Assembly: GCF_014211975.1 (NCBI RefSeq)
Contig: NZ_CP060084.1
Location: forward strand, 3,607,001-3,671,000
DNA: 64,000 nucleotides
Direction: 5' to 3'
Origin: Teredinibacter haidensis
GTDB lineage: Bacteria > Pseudomonadota > Gammaproteobacteria > Pseudomonadales > Cellvibrionaceae
Shown: positions 55,292-62,440 of the stretch, piece after piece
Layout: each line of letters begins with the position of its first letter
Position numbering within the stretch: the first letter of the stretch is position 1
Made by a program: the position numbers and the translations under genes
The notes under the pieces: generated by a model
Database searches by the model: none
Told to the model about the DNA's origin: nothing
The model's input: only the letters and a program-made list of their open reading frames with translations

Positions 55292-55619
55292 GCGGAACCG
55301 TACCGAACTTTCTAGTGAGGACCACAATACCTTACTCGAATACCATACTTCAATATTTGGACTTAGCCCACGCGAAGATGGTTGGAACGGAGTCAAACAG
55401 CCAACAACAAACTGATTGACTAAGCCAAACTATATTGTTGTTCTTTAACAATTTAGTTTGGCTGGTATAACTCGCACCGAGAACGAACACTCTTAACCTC
55501 AAACTATGGCGGCCGACAGGCGGCCTTTTAGCCTAAAAGAGGTTCCACAAAACTCTCAGAAAGCTCGTTACTCAATTGAAACACGTAAAAACATTACAAC
55601 CAACCACGAGCGCTTATAA
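55210..55619 (-). repeat. Noncoding cassette family A, copy 4
   Basis: 410 bp, closest to the consensus. Hairpin 55424-55462: GCCAAACTATATTGTT, loop GTTCTTT, AACAATTTAGTTTGGC (16 pairs, one mismatch). Then TGGTATAAC and, 50 bases on, GGCCG-ACAGG-CGGCC-TTTT (55511-55529), a terminator-like stem on the plus strand. Confidence 0.88.
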
Positions 55620-55729
55620 CGCCGCACATAAGCGGAATTTTGGCTGGAATGGAGCTTTGGGGTAAAGTGGCGCAGCCACCCCAAAGTGGAAATCAAGCCA
55701 AAATGTCCCGCTTTGTGGCTTTGACAACT
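55614..55729 (-). repeat. attC 22, degenerate core
   Basis: Left core CTTATAAC is normal. The right core position reads GACAACT instead of GTTRRRY. Arms AGCGGAATTTTGGCTGG / AGCCAAAATGTCCCGCTTTG are intact, and the inner GGTAAAGTGGCGCAGCCACC block is shared with attC 33. Confidence 0.75.
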
Positions 55730-56202
55730 TTCACCTTGAACTTTGACGGTAATTCCTCAATTGAACTTTTACTATTTTCTAGTTTGAACTTCAACTTCGT
55801 ATTTGCTGGAACGATTAAGCCATAGTGTTTTTCGTCAAATGCTTCGACTAACTTTCCTTTTTCATCATATGCCTCGATATTGAAATGAAAATCTTCGTAC
55901 GCCTCTGCATTTGAATTATATATTTCACCAAGAAATTGTATTTTTTGAGCACACTTGCCCATTGCTTGCTGAATATTGTTTTCAGTTATATCGAATCCAC
56001 TTGGCATATATACATCTTGGCGATCTGCGAAATAGCTACTACCCCAGAATACAACAGAAAAGAAAATTACGAATAGTGGAATATTTATCAACGGTGAATT
56101 TAATATCCGATTTATTCCAAGTTGTGGCGTTCGGCAATATGGGCACTTACTAGCCTCTTTTTCAATTTCTTTAATACAGTCCTTGCAGTATTTGGTATTC
56201 AT
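55693..56202 (-). CDS. Cassette gene: zinc-ribbon membrane protein reading into attC
   Basis: 169 residues. An N-terminal Cys4 ribbon (YCKDC, CPYC) is followed by a membrane helix (INIPLFVIFFSVVFWGSSYF, about 39-58) and a periplasmic FxxxK-type domain (FHFNIEAYDEKGKLVEAF, PANTKLKFKLENS). The last dozen residues are encoded by the attC 22 arm because the core lacks its usual TAA. The tail KATKRDILA is therefore probably a recent extension. Confidence 0.66.
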   Translation of the reverse strand: MNTKYCKDCIKEIEKEASKCPYCRTPQLGINRILNSPLINIPLFVIFFSVVFWGSSYFADRQDVYMPSGFDITENNIQQAMGKCAQKIQFLGEIYNSNAEAYEDFHFNIEAYDEKGKLVEAFDEKHYGLIVPANTKLKFKLENSKSSIEELPSKFKVKVVKATKRDILA

Positions 56203-56215
56203 TATCTATTCCTAA

Positions 56216-56326
56216 ATCTAACGCAGAGCTAACCGGCAGCTTTGGAGAAGCGAAGCGCCGGAAAAGCTGTCCAGTGGAAGCCGCGTGTTTTTGCGGCTGG
56301 AACGGTGGTTGAGCGTATTGTTAAGT
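56216..56326 (-). repeat. attC 23
   Basis: Core ATCTAAC and GTTAAGT; includes CCAGTGGAAGCCGCGTG and GCGGCTGGAACGGTGG. Confidence 0.88.
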
Positions 56327-56824
56327 TTGAAAGCTGACATACAAGACACGCTTAGTAAGTTTGTGATACATAATAACCACTGCCCCTTCAACATGCTTCC
56401 GATTAGATTCAACAGACCATATTTTTGCTGCTATATTTTGTGACTCTGGATTCGACTCGCCTTCGAAACATTTATCAATTTTCCCCGAACTTGCAGCTAG
56501 CTCCCTAGCCTGGCTAAAGATATGGTTATCTTCTTGCCCATACACCCATTTACCTTCTTCAGGTCTCTGGAATTCAAACTTCTCAAGTTGAAGACAATAA
56601 TAATCCAGATGATCGCCATTGAAAATTGGTGGAGACTGATCGCTGTAAATTAACTTGTAATCTTGCTCGGTTACGATATTACCGTGGTTAAGTACGAACA
56701 CAGAATCTCTTTTACCCGGTTTTCCTAGAGGACTAAATGAGTAAATCAGAGCCAATACTACACAACACACTACTAAAAGTGATATTCCTGACGCGATGAA
56801 ATATATGGCTTTTAATATCTTCAT
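56321..56824 (-). CDS. Cassette gene: membrane-anchored protein
   Basis: 167 residues with one N-terminal helix (GISLLVVCCVVLALIYSF) and an exported polar domain (DYYCLQLEKFEFQRPEEGKW, KHVEGAVVIMYHKLTKRVL). Unknown family. TAA lies in the attC 23 core. Confidence 0.65.
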   Translation of the reverse strand: MKILKAIYFIASGISLLVVCCVVLALIYSFSPLGKPGKRDSVFVLNHGNIVTEQDYKLIYSDQSPPIFNGDHLDYYCLQLEKFEFQRPEEGKWVYGQEDNHIFSQARELAASSGKIDKCFEGESNPESQNIAAKIWSVESNRKHVEGAVVIMYHKLTKRVLYVSFQT

Positions 56825-56846
56825 GATTATTTCGATATTCCCAGAA

Positions 56847-56963
56847 ACTTAACGCCCAGTTCAGTTGCGTTTTGGTTGTAGTGTATTTTTGTGCGAAAAT
56901 TTGCGAAGCAAATGCACAAAAATGAGCGCAGAACAAAACGTCAACTGGAAATGTTTGTTATGC
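56847..56963 (-). repeat. attC 24
   Basis: Core ACTTAAC and GTTATGC; arms GTTCAGTTGCGTTTTGG / CAAAACGTCAACTGG. Confidence 0.9.
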
Positions 56964-57048
56964 ATAAATTTCAAATTTCTCTACCTGTTACACCAATTCC
57001 CATTTAGAACCGATTTGATATATTTCGATTGCTAGGTTGGATTATTAC

Positions 57049-57201
57049 TTATTGGCCAAAATATTGAGCTCCAGCATTAAACCCTTGGTAAATACCCCAG
57101 CAAAACACTATAAATAATAGACCGGCTGTAGCGAATACTACTTTTCGGTTTTCGAAGCACAATTTATGTTTTCCAAAATTTACTTCCATTGGTTTACTCA
57201 T
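57049..57201 (-). CDS. Cassette gene: 50-residue membrane protein
   Basis: MSKPMEVNFGKHKLCFENRK, then one helix VVFATAGLLFIVFCWGIYQG and a short tail NAGAQYFGQ. AAGGAG lies nine bases before the ATG, which makes this the best-supported very small gene of the array. It is the only candidate coding sequence in this cassette. Confidence 0.65.
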   Translation of the reverse strand: MSKPMEVNFGKHKLCFENRKVVFATAGLLFIVFCWGIYQGFNAGAQYFGQ

Positions 57202-57244
57202 AGATATTCTCCTTTTCTAGAATTTAATAAAACCTACGGATTCT

Positions 57245-57331
57245 GCATAACGTTTTGCTAAACGGCGCAGCGTGCTGCGTCCAGTGGAGGCCGTCTTTTG
57301 GCCGGAACGATGTTTAAGCAATTTGTTATAA
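57245..57331 (-). repeat. attC 25 (family A)
   Basis: Core GCATAAC and GTTATAA; one arm reads GCAGCGTGCTGCG. Heads cassette A5. Confidence 0.93.
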
Positions 57332-57658
57332 ACGGAACCGCACCGAACTGTCTAGTGAGAACCACAATACCTTACTCGAATGCCATACTTCAATATTTGG
57401 ACTTAGCCCACGCAAAGATGGTTGAAACGAAGTCAAACAACCACCAACAACTTATTGACTAAGCCAAACTATATTGTTGTTCTTTAACAATTTAGCTTGG
57501 CTGGTATAACTCGCACCGGGAACGAACGCTCTTAACATCAAACTATGGCGGCCGACAGGCTGCCTTTTAGCCTAAAAGTGGTTCCACGAAACCCTCAGGC
57601 GCCTCTGCGCTCAATTGAAACACGTAAACATTTTTCAACCAAATACGAGCGCTTATAA
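57251..57658 (-). repeat. Noncoding cassette family A, copy 5
   Basis: 408 bp. Hairpin 57463-57501; the right arm has TAGCTTGGC (T to C), an A-C mismatch on the plus strand, the one arm change that would suit a minus-strand RNA better. The terminator-like stem is weakened (CTGCC). Confidence 0.85.
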
Positions 57659-57712
57659 CGCCAACAGCAAGCGCGCCGCTTTTTGGCGTCGCCTTGCCTG
57701 TTTTTGTTAGAG
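57653..57712 (-). repeat. attC 26
   Basis: Shortest site (60 bp): core CTTATAAC and GTTAGAG, arms CAGCAAGCGCG / GCGTCGCCTTGCCTG. Resembles short mobile-integron attC. Confidence 0.82.
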
Positions 57713-57714
57713 CT

Positions 57715-58131
57715 TTATTGTTGCGCAACATAAGCAACCTTCAATATCCATATTCCAAGTAAAACCCCAACACCCATTGCCACCGGGGAGAGAAGTACTG
57801 GGGTCAACCCTCCCGAACGAAAGTACGCAGCTATCAAACCACAAATGCCACTCACCACCAAAACTACCGCCGCAAACTGAAAGAAGTGCTCTGGGTGTGA
57901 GAAGTCCAGCGGGTTTGATTCCCAGCTTGAAAGCTGGATTTCCAACTTCTTCCTAAGGATAATTTTTAATATAAGCAATCCAGCAACAACTATGCATGGG
58001 AAAAACAACAGCCCGACAATGACCGGGTCCCACCCAATCTCATCCCCAACCTCGGAGTACGATGTATCAAACATCGCTCCAACCGAGGCGACGATAATCA
58101 AGATGATTTTAATAGCTGGCCAAATTTTCAT
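57715..58131 (-). CDS. Cassette gene: four-helix membrane protein
   Basis: 138 residues from ATG 58131 (MKIWPAIKIILIIVASVGAM); four hydrophobic segments (about 5-22, 40-60, 85-108, 112-133). Unknown family. The open frame to 58191 runs into attC 27, so the shorter start is used. The stop lies three bases from the attC 26 core. Confidence 0.68.
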   Translation of the reverse strand: MKIWPAIKIILIIVASVGAMFDTSYSEVGDEIGWDPVIVGLLFFPCIVVAGLLILKIILRKKLEIQLSSWESNPLDFSHPEHFFQFAAVVLVVSGICGLIAAYFRSGGLTPVLLSPVAMGVGVLLGIWILKVAYVAQQ

Positions 58132-58137
58132 GTGTAG

Positions 58138-58221
58138 CTCTAACGCCCCAAGCAGAGGCTTACTTTGCGTTTTGGAGCGAAGCGACAGCAAAGTAAGTCC
58201 TTCTGGCTTGGTTTGTTACTT
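58138..58221 (-). repeat. attC 27 (family D)
   Basis: Core CTCTAAC and GTTACTT; same arms as attC 10. Confidence 0.9.
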
Positions 58222-58282
58222 GTACCAAACACCTACTCGCTTTGAACTACACTGCTACGCCAATTGCTTTATTTGTATAAAA

Positions 58283-58307
58283 AACTCGGCCGCAAGCGAC
58301 CGAGTTT
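58283..58307 (-). terminator. IS end hairpin, also a tnpA terminator
   Basis: AACTCGG and CCGAGTT arms around CCGCAAGCGA; on the minus strand it follows the tnpA stop and is followed by six T, so it can end the transposase transcript as well as serve as the 3' end signal. Confidence 0.7.
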
Positions 58308-58751
58308 TTAGAAGAGCCCCAGCTGCTTACTGTTTTCTTCACCTTTATTCATAGCTTCAAGTTGATTCTTAATATACTCGCGAATGACTTTTTCACTCGC
58401 ATTTCCGATCGTTTCGACAAAGTAGCTTTGAGTCCACAATTTGCCACCCCAGAAATATTTATGCCTTATTTGTGGGTGTATTCGAAAAAACTCTCTTGCC
58501 GATAAGCTTTTGATTTTCTGCATAATACTTGATGGTGAATCTTTAGGCTCAGCTCTTACAACCATATGTATATGATCTACTGGAATCTCAAGCTCCACAA
58601 TTTCTATATCGTAGTCATATCCGATCTTCTGGATAATGGCTTTCAAATCTGCTCGAAATGGTTCTTCAAAAACTTTATGCCTATATTTTGGTATCCATAC
58701 AAAGTGATACATTATTCTATACACATGATGAGTATTTCGACGTAACTCCAT
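58308..58751 (-). CDS. tnpA: IS200-family transposase TnpA (Y1, HUH)
   Basis: 147 residues from ATG 58751 (MELRRNTHHVYRIMYHFVWI). HUH motif VDHIHMVV and catalytic Tyr in VIREYIKNQ; the family block YFWGGKLWTQSYFVETIG is intact. Appears complete and probably active: single-strand cut and join without target duplication. A TTG start at 58769 is possible. Confidence 0.92.
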   Translation of the reverse strand: MELRRNTHHVYRIMYHFVWIPKYRHKVFEEPFRADLKAIIQKIGYDYDIEIVELEIPVDHIHMVVRAEPKDSPSSIMQKIKSLSAREFFRIHPQIRHKYFWGGKLWTQSYFVETIGNASEKVIREYIKNQLEAMNKGEENSKQLGLF

Positions 58752-58796
58752 AAGTTGGCTACCCCACAATGGCTAAAGCCATTGTACGCTATCCAG

Positions 58797-58816
58797 CTCG
58801 GGGGCAAGCCCCCGAG
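58797..58816. repeat. IS 5' subterminal hairpin
   Basis: CTCGGGGG, loop CAAG, CCCCCGAG: perfect eight-base stem between the transposase start and the right IS border. Confidence 0.8.
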
Positions 58817-58922
58817 ATTTACGCTATGCGGTTAAAAAGCCTGAAGCTTTGGTTAGACCCAACTATAACCGTGGGATAGCCAAAACAGAAGGCATAAAAT
58901 TGACCCAAAACAACAAGTGATT

Positions 58923-59150
58923 ATGGCAACCAACAGAAAGGAACGAACGGGAGGAATAAGCCGCAATTTCCCTTTGCTAGGTAAAGCTTGGTTGCGCTTT
59001 TTTGCAACGAAGCTTTACCTGATTACCAAATCTGCCTTTTACGAAGCACGTTGTAAGCGACCAAAGGTGGCTTACCTAAACTTGATGGAGGGTAACGAAT
59101 TTAGGAACACCCTACTGAAACTTAACTACACACCAAACTTTTTAGATTAG
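58923..59150 (+). CDS. Plus-strand ORF of cassette family D, copy 2
   Basis: 75 residues, matching the 49804 ORF except Leu for Arg, two Asn changes and an altered C-terminus (NFLD). Not touched by the IS. Same doubts as copy 1: wrong strand for the array and no ribosome binding site. Confidence 0.35.
   Translation: MATNRKERTGGISRNFPLLGKAWLRFFATKLYLITKSAFYEARCKRPKVAYLNLMEGNEFRNTLLKLNYTPNFLD
58980..59019. repeat. 40-base hairpin in family D, copy 2
   Basis: Same arms as 49861-49900, loop GCTTTTTT. Confidence 0.85.
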
Positions 59151-59152
59151 AC

Positions 59153-59239
59153 AAGTAACGCTTTACTCACCGGAAAAATAAAGCATAGAGAGTGAAACGA
59201 ACGACGCTTTAATTTTTCCGGTGGAGTTATTTGTTATGT
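59153..59239 (-). repeat. attC 28
   Basis: Core AAGTAAC and GTTATGT; arms TTACTCACCGGAAAAATAAA / TTTAATTTTTCCGGTGGAG. Confidence 0.9.
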
Positions 59240-59260
59240 GATTTTATTCACTCATTTAGC

Positions 59261-59713
59261 TTAAAGTGAAAAGTTTTCTAAATCGGAGAATATGGCAGAG
59301 GCTTCCCCCACACTTCTAGGAGAAGATCCACCTCCCTTTACGGTATAGGCAATAAGGGCGTTCATGTTTTTAGCCGTTGCTATATACATCACAGTGTCTG
59401 ACATTAGTCCTAGGTGCCGAGAACCTTCCTTTTTGAATTTTAGCCCCTGGGATTCAAATCTCGCTAAATATTGACTTGTAATCCCTTCCACGGTAACTGT
59501 GGCTGAATCATTTACTAATGCTAGTAATAGGACATGATGATTAGAGCTATCCCTATAACTAAATATGTCGATTTCCTTGTTTAGGCTATCATTATTATCT
59601 TGCTTAGAGCTCAACTCAATGCCCTGAAAGTATATATCACTGGGATATGAATCTTTAATAAAAAGAAAGTAACCCGCGACAAGAACAACCGCAATTAGGA
59701 TGTATTTAACCAT
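59261..59713 (-). CDS. Cassette gene: membrane-anchored exported protein
   Basis: 150 residues; N-terminal helix (YILIAVVLVAGYFLFI) then a polar domain with ITSQYLARFESQGLKFKKEG and YIATAKNMNALIAYTVKGGG. Unknown family. Ends 21 bases from attC 28. Confidence 0.65.
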   Translation of the reverse strand: MVKYILIAVVLVAGYFLFIKDSYPSDIYFQGIELSSKQDNNDSLNKEIDIFSYRDSSNHHVLLLALVNDSATVTVEGITSQYLARFESQGLKFKKEGSRHLGLMSDTVMYIATAKNMNALIAYTVKGGGSSPRSVGEASAIFSDLENFSL

Positions 59714-59759
59714 TACTCAAATCCCTTACATTTACAATTAATAACTATTATCTGACGAT

Positions 59760-59846
59760 ACATAACGTTTTGCTAAACGGCGCAGCTTGCTGCGTCCAGT
59801 GGAGGCCGTATTTTGGCCGGAACGATGTTTAAGTAATTTGTTATAA
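59760..59846 (-). repeat. attC 29 (family A)
   Basis: Core ACATAAC and GTTATAA. Heads cassette A6. Confidence 0.93.
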
Positions 59847-60175
59847 GCGGAATCGCACCGAACTTCCTAGTGATTACCACAACACCTTACTCAAAGACGC
59901 TACTTCAATATTTTGACTTGGCCGACGCAAAGATGGTTGGAACGAAGCCAAACAACGAGCAACAAACTGGTTGACTAAGCCAAATTATATTGTTGCTCTT
60001 TAACAATTTAGTTTGGCTGGTATAACTTGCACCGAGAACGAACACTCTTAACCTCAAGCTATGGCGGCCGACAGGCGCCTTTTAACTTAAAGGTGATTCA
60101 ACAAAACTCTCAGAAAAACTCAGAGTTCAATTGAAACACGTAAAAACTTTACAACCAACTACGAGCGCCTTATAA
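59766..60175 (-). repeat. Noncoding cassette family A, copy 6
   Basis: 410 bp. Hairpin 59979-60017 with loop GCTCTTT (exact boxA match) and AAACT to AAATT in the left arm, still a U-G pair on the plus strand. The terminator-like stem lost a G (CGCC). Confidence 0.85.
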
Positions 60176-60288
60176 CGCCGAGCTCACCGGCGCATATTGC
60201 GGAGAGCGTTTTTATGTAAAATGGAGCACCGCGACATACATAAAAACGAGCGTAGCAATATGCGTCCGAGTGCAGCGATTTGTTATGA
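60170..60288 (-). repeat. attC 30 (family C)
   Basis: Core TTATAAC and GTTATGA. Heads cassette C2. Confidence 0.9.
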
Positions 60289-60641
60289 GCTGGGTGGCAC
60301 TTATTTCCTACAACGCTCTTTGTGGAGCGAACGCGAAACTTTAGCCTATTAAAAACCCAACCAGTATAAACTACTATTCTTACAATTCGCACTTTCTTGA
60401 TGGAGCCTTGAAGATGCGAACTACCCATTTTTGTTTCGCAGTGGAATCTTAAACGGTGAGCCAAGGAACGAATGGTTTTAGACTCACCTTATTCCAATAC
60501 TTTCTATTGTAACCACTTCGCTAGACTCTTGTACCAAGTGAAACTATTTGTTCTTTATCGACGATTGCACTTACTAAACTTCGTACTCTCAAATTCTGAC
60601 GAACTCTAGAACGATATACAAATTATTTAAACCCGCCATAA
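60176..60641 (-). repeat. Noncoding cassette family C, copy 2
   Basis: 466 bp, matching copy 1 throughout with small indels; the TTCCAAT hairpin has one mismatch (ATTGTAA). Flanked on both sides by family A. A 101-residue minus frame (60159-60464) crosses the attC and is not supported. Confidence 0.8.
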
Positions 60642-60722
60642 CGTTTTGCTAAACGGCGCAGCTTGCTGCGTCCAGTGGAGGCCGTCTTTTGGCCGGAACG
60701 ATGTTTAAGTAATTTGTTATAG
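60636..60722 (-). repeat. attC 31 (family A)
   Basis: Core CCATAAC and GTTATAG. Heads cassette A7. Confidence 0.93.
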
Positions 60723-61050
60723 GCGGAACCGTACCGAACTTTCTAGTGAGGACCACAATACCTTACTCGAATGCCATACTTCAATATTTGGACTTAGCCC
60801 ACGCGAAGATGGCTGGAACGGAGTCAAACAGCCAACAACAAACTGATTTACTAAGCCAAACTATATTGTTGTTCTTTAACAATTTAGTTTGGTTGGTATA
60901 ACTCGCACCGAGAACGAACACTCTTAACCTCAAACTATGGCGGCCGACAGGCGGCCCTTTAGCTTAAAAGTGATTACACAAAACTCTCAGAAAGCTCGTT
61001 GCTCAATTGAAACACGTAAAAACATTACAACCAACCACGAGCGCTTATAA
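60642..61050 (-). repeat. Noncoding cassette family A, copy 7
   Basis: 409 bp. Hairpin 60855-60893; the last pair is G-U on the plus strand (TAGTTTGGT). Confidence 0.85.
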
Positions 61051-61162
61051 CGCCCGGCTCACCAGCGCCCAAACCGGAGAGGCTTTTGTGGTAAAGTGTA
61101 GCGCAGCGAAACCCACAAAAGCTGCGTAGGTTTGGGCGTCTGCGTGGAGCCGTTTGTTATGC
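61045..61162 (-). repeat. attC 32
   Basis: Core CTTATAAC and GTTATGC; arms CACCAGCGCCCAAACCGGAG / GGTTTGGGCGTCTGCGTGG. Belongs to the two-gene cassette. Confidence 0.9.
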
Positions 61163-61192
61163 GTGACTCTAGTACCCACTAACGCCACACTC

Positions 61193-62440
61193 CTAGTTTT
61201 GCGTTTTTTCTTTAAGCAATCGAATATTAACTACTCTCCAAATTAGAGAGAGCAATAAATAGATTACTCCACCAATAAATCCGTAGCGCAACACATCCTT
61301 GTAAAGATGAAGAGATTGTGAGTTATATAATAATAGAACTGTACTTACAGCAATCGATAGCGAAACTATTAAACTAACCAGAAACAAAAAACGTTCCTGA
61401 GTTTTCTGTCTACTTTTCAAGTAGGAATAGTTTGCGCTTAGTCTATTAGCCACGAATTTATGTTTGTCTTGTATGCTATTCCACTGAGAGCCAATTTCTA
61501 ACTTAATTGCGTTAAGCGTACTTCTTTGGTTTCTAATTAGCAGTGACATAAATATTCCGAAAATTAGGACTCCACACCAAATTGACATATTTATAAATGA
61601 AAGGCCATTCGCTAACTTCATTTGGCTACTTACAAGCACTAACGCGATTGGAATTGCAAGCAGCTGGTTTTGAATATCAGAAAATACTTTGTTTAACTTT
61701 AAGGTGAACTCAAACTTCTCACTCTCCACCTGCTCTTTGATTTTTTCAAAAGAAAATTCAGAAACATATAGTTGGTAGTTAGCATTAACTCTTTCCAGGA
61801 ATTCTGAAAATCGCTTCATCAGACAAGAAACCGTGAGCCGATCAATCTCGTTGTTTTTGAGCATCTCAATAAGAACGCCCTTTATAATCGTGGCTTTTTG
61901 GTCTTTATGTATTTCAGCCTCAACGAAATCTAGGATAAACTTATCAAGCCCTTCTAATATTACAAGGTCGCTAGAACTATAGGTTAATGATAACTCAAGC
62001 TTTTCCCCTTGCAAGAATATTGCTTTAGGCACTAATGGTAGGCTGTGATCAGATATATTGTTTAGTGTAGATGCAAACTTCGATGCATCCATGTACCCTC
62101 TTACCAAATCTGGTAAACTTTCTGATTCACCAGAAAAAAAATAATCGATATCAGCTAAGTAGAAATTTTTTGGTAGGGAAAGCAGCCTGCTTGGAGCTAT
62201 TAGAAGATCATCCATATCTTTCGCAAAAAGTGCATCACTTTCCGAAGGGAGATTAAACTCTATTTCTCGTGTCTCATCCTTGACGTTTAGTATCAGATCG
62301 AATTTCTGTAATTCATCCTTACAATTTTTATAATCCTTTTTCGAGAGAATTCCTGTAACTTGGCGACCATTTATTGATTTTTCTTCAAAAAGTCTATAAA
62401 CGTGAATTGCAGCATCTAGCTTATTCATTGCCATTTTCAC
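61193..62440 (-). CDS. Two-gene cassette: four-helix membrane protein
   Basis: 415 residues. A soluble N-terminal part of about 260 residues (helical, charged; includes a possible winged-helix-like start AAIHVYRLFEEKSINGRQVT) precedes two hydrophobic segments near 266-310 (LLAIPIALVLVSS, MSIWCGVLIFGIFMSLL). A cytoplasmic loop and two more helices near 352-400 (FLFLVSLIVSLSIAVSTVLL, YGFIGGVIYLLLSLIW) follow. No family recognised. It overlaps the upstream NdpA-like gene by 20 bases, so both are made from one mRNA. Start could be GTG 62440, ATG 62434 or ATG 62428; the first has the best-spaced AAGG. Confidence 0.72.
   Translation of the reverse strand: MKMAMNKLDAAIHVYRLFEEKSINGRQVTGILSKKDYKNCKDELQKFDLILNVKDETREIEFNLPSESDALFAKDMDDLLIAPSRLLSLPKNFYLADIDYFFSGESESLPDLVRGYMDASKFASTLNNISDHSLPLVPKAIFLQGEKLELSLTYSSSDLVILEGLDKFILDFVEAEIHKDQKATIIKGVLIEMLKNNEIDRLTVSCLMKRFSEFLERVNANYQLYVSEFSFEKIKEQVESEKFEFTLKLNKVFSDIQNQLLAIPIALVLVSSQMKLANGLSFINMSIWCGVLIFGIFMSLLIRNQRSTLNAIKLEIGSQWNSIQDKHKFVANRLSANYSYLKSRQKTQERFLFLVSLIVSLSIAVSTVLLLYNSQSLHLYKDVLRYGFIGGVIYLLLSLIWRVVNIRLLKEKTQN

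Larger units (their letters stand above)
58277..58831 (-). mobile_element. IS200/IS605-type insertion sequence, single-gene
   Basis: 555 bp defined by comparison with the empty family D copy. It encodes one Y1 transposase and has subterminal hairpins at both ends (58283-58306 and 58797-58816) with no terminal inverted repeats and no target duplication, as expected for this family. No tnpB. Inserted after TTTGT. The transposase reads in the same direction as the cassettes. Confidence 0.85.
58144..59158 (-). repeat. Cassette family D, copy 2 (interrupted)
   Basis: 1015 bp. Removing bases 58277-58831 (555 bp) leaves exactly 460 bp, the length of copy 1. Insertion point is TTTATTTGT / TTAAAAAG. 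Confidence 0.85.

Noticed and set aside
61176..61190. CACTAACGCCACACTCC just after attC 32, like a second attC left core
   Set aside because: No matching right arm or GTTRRRY partner within range; may be chance or a remnant.
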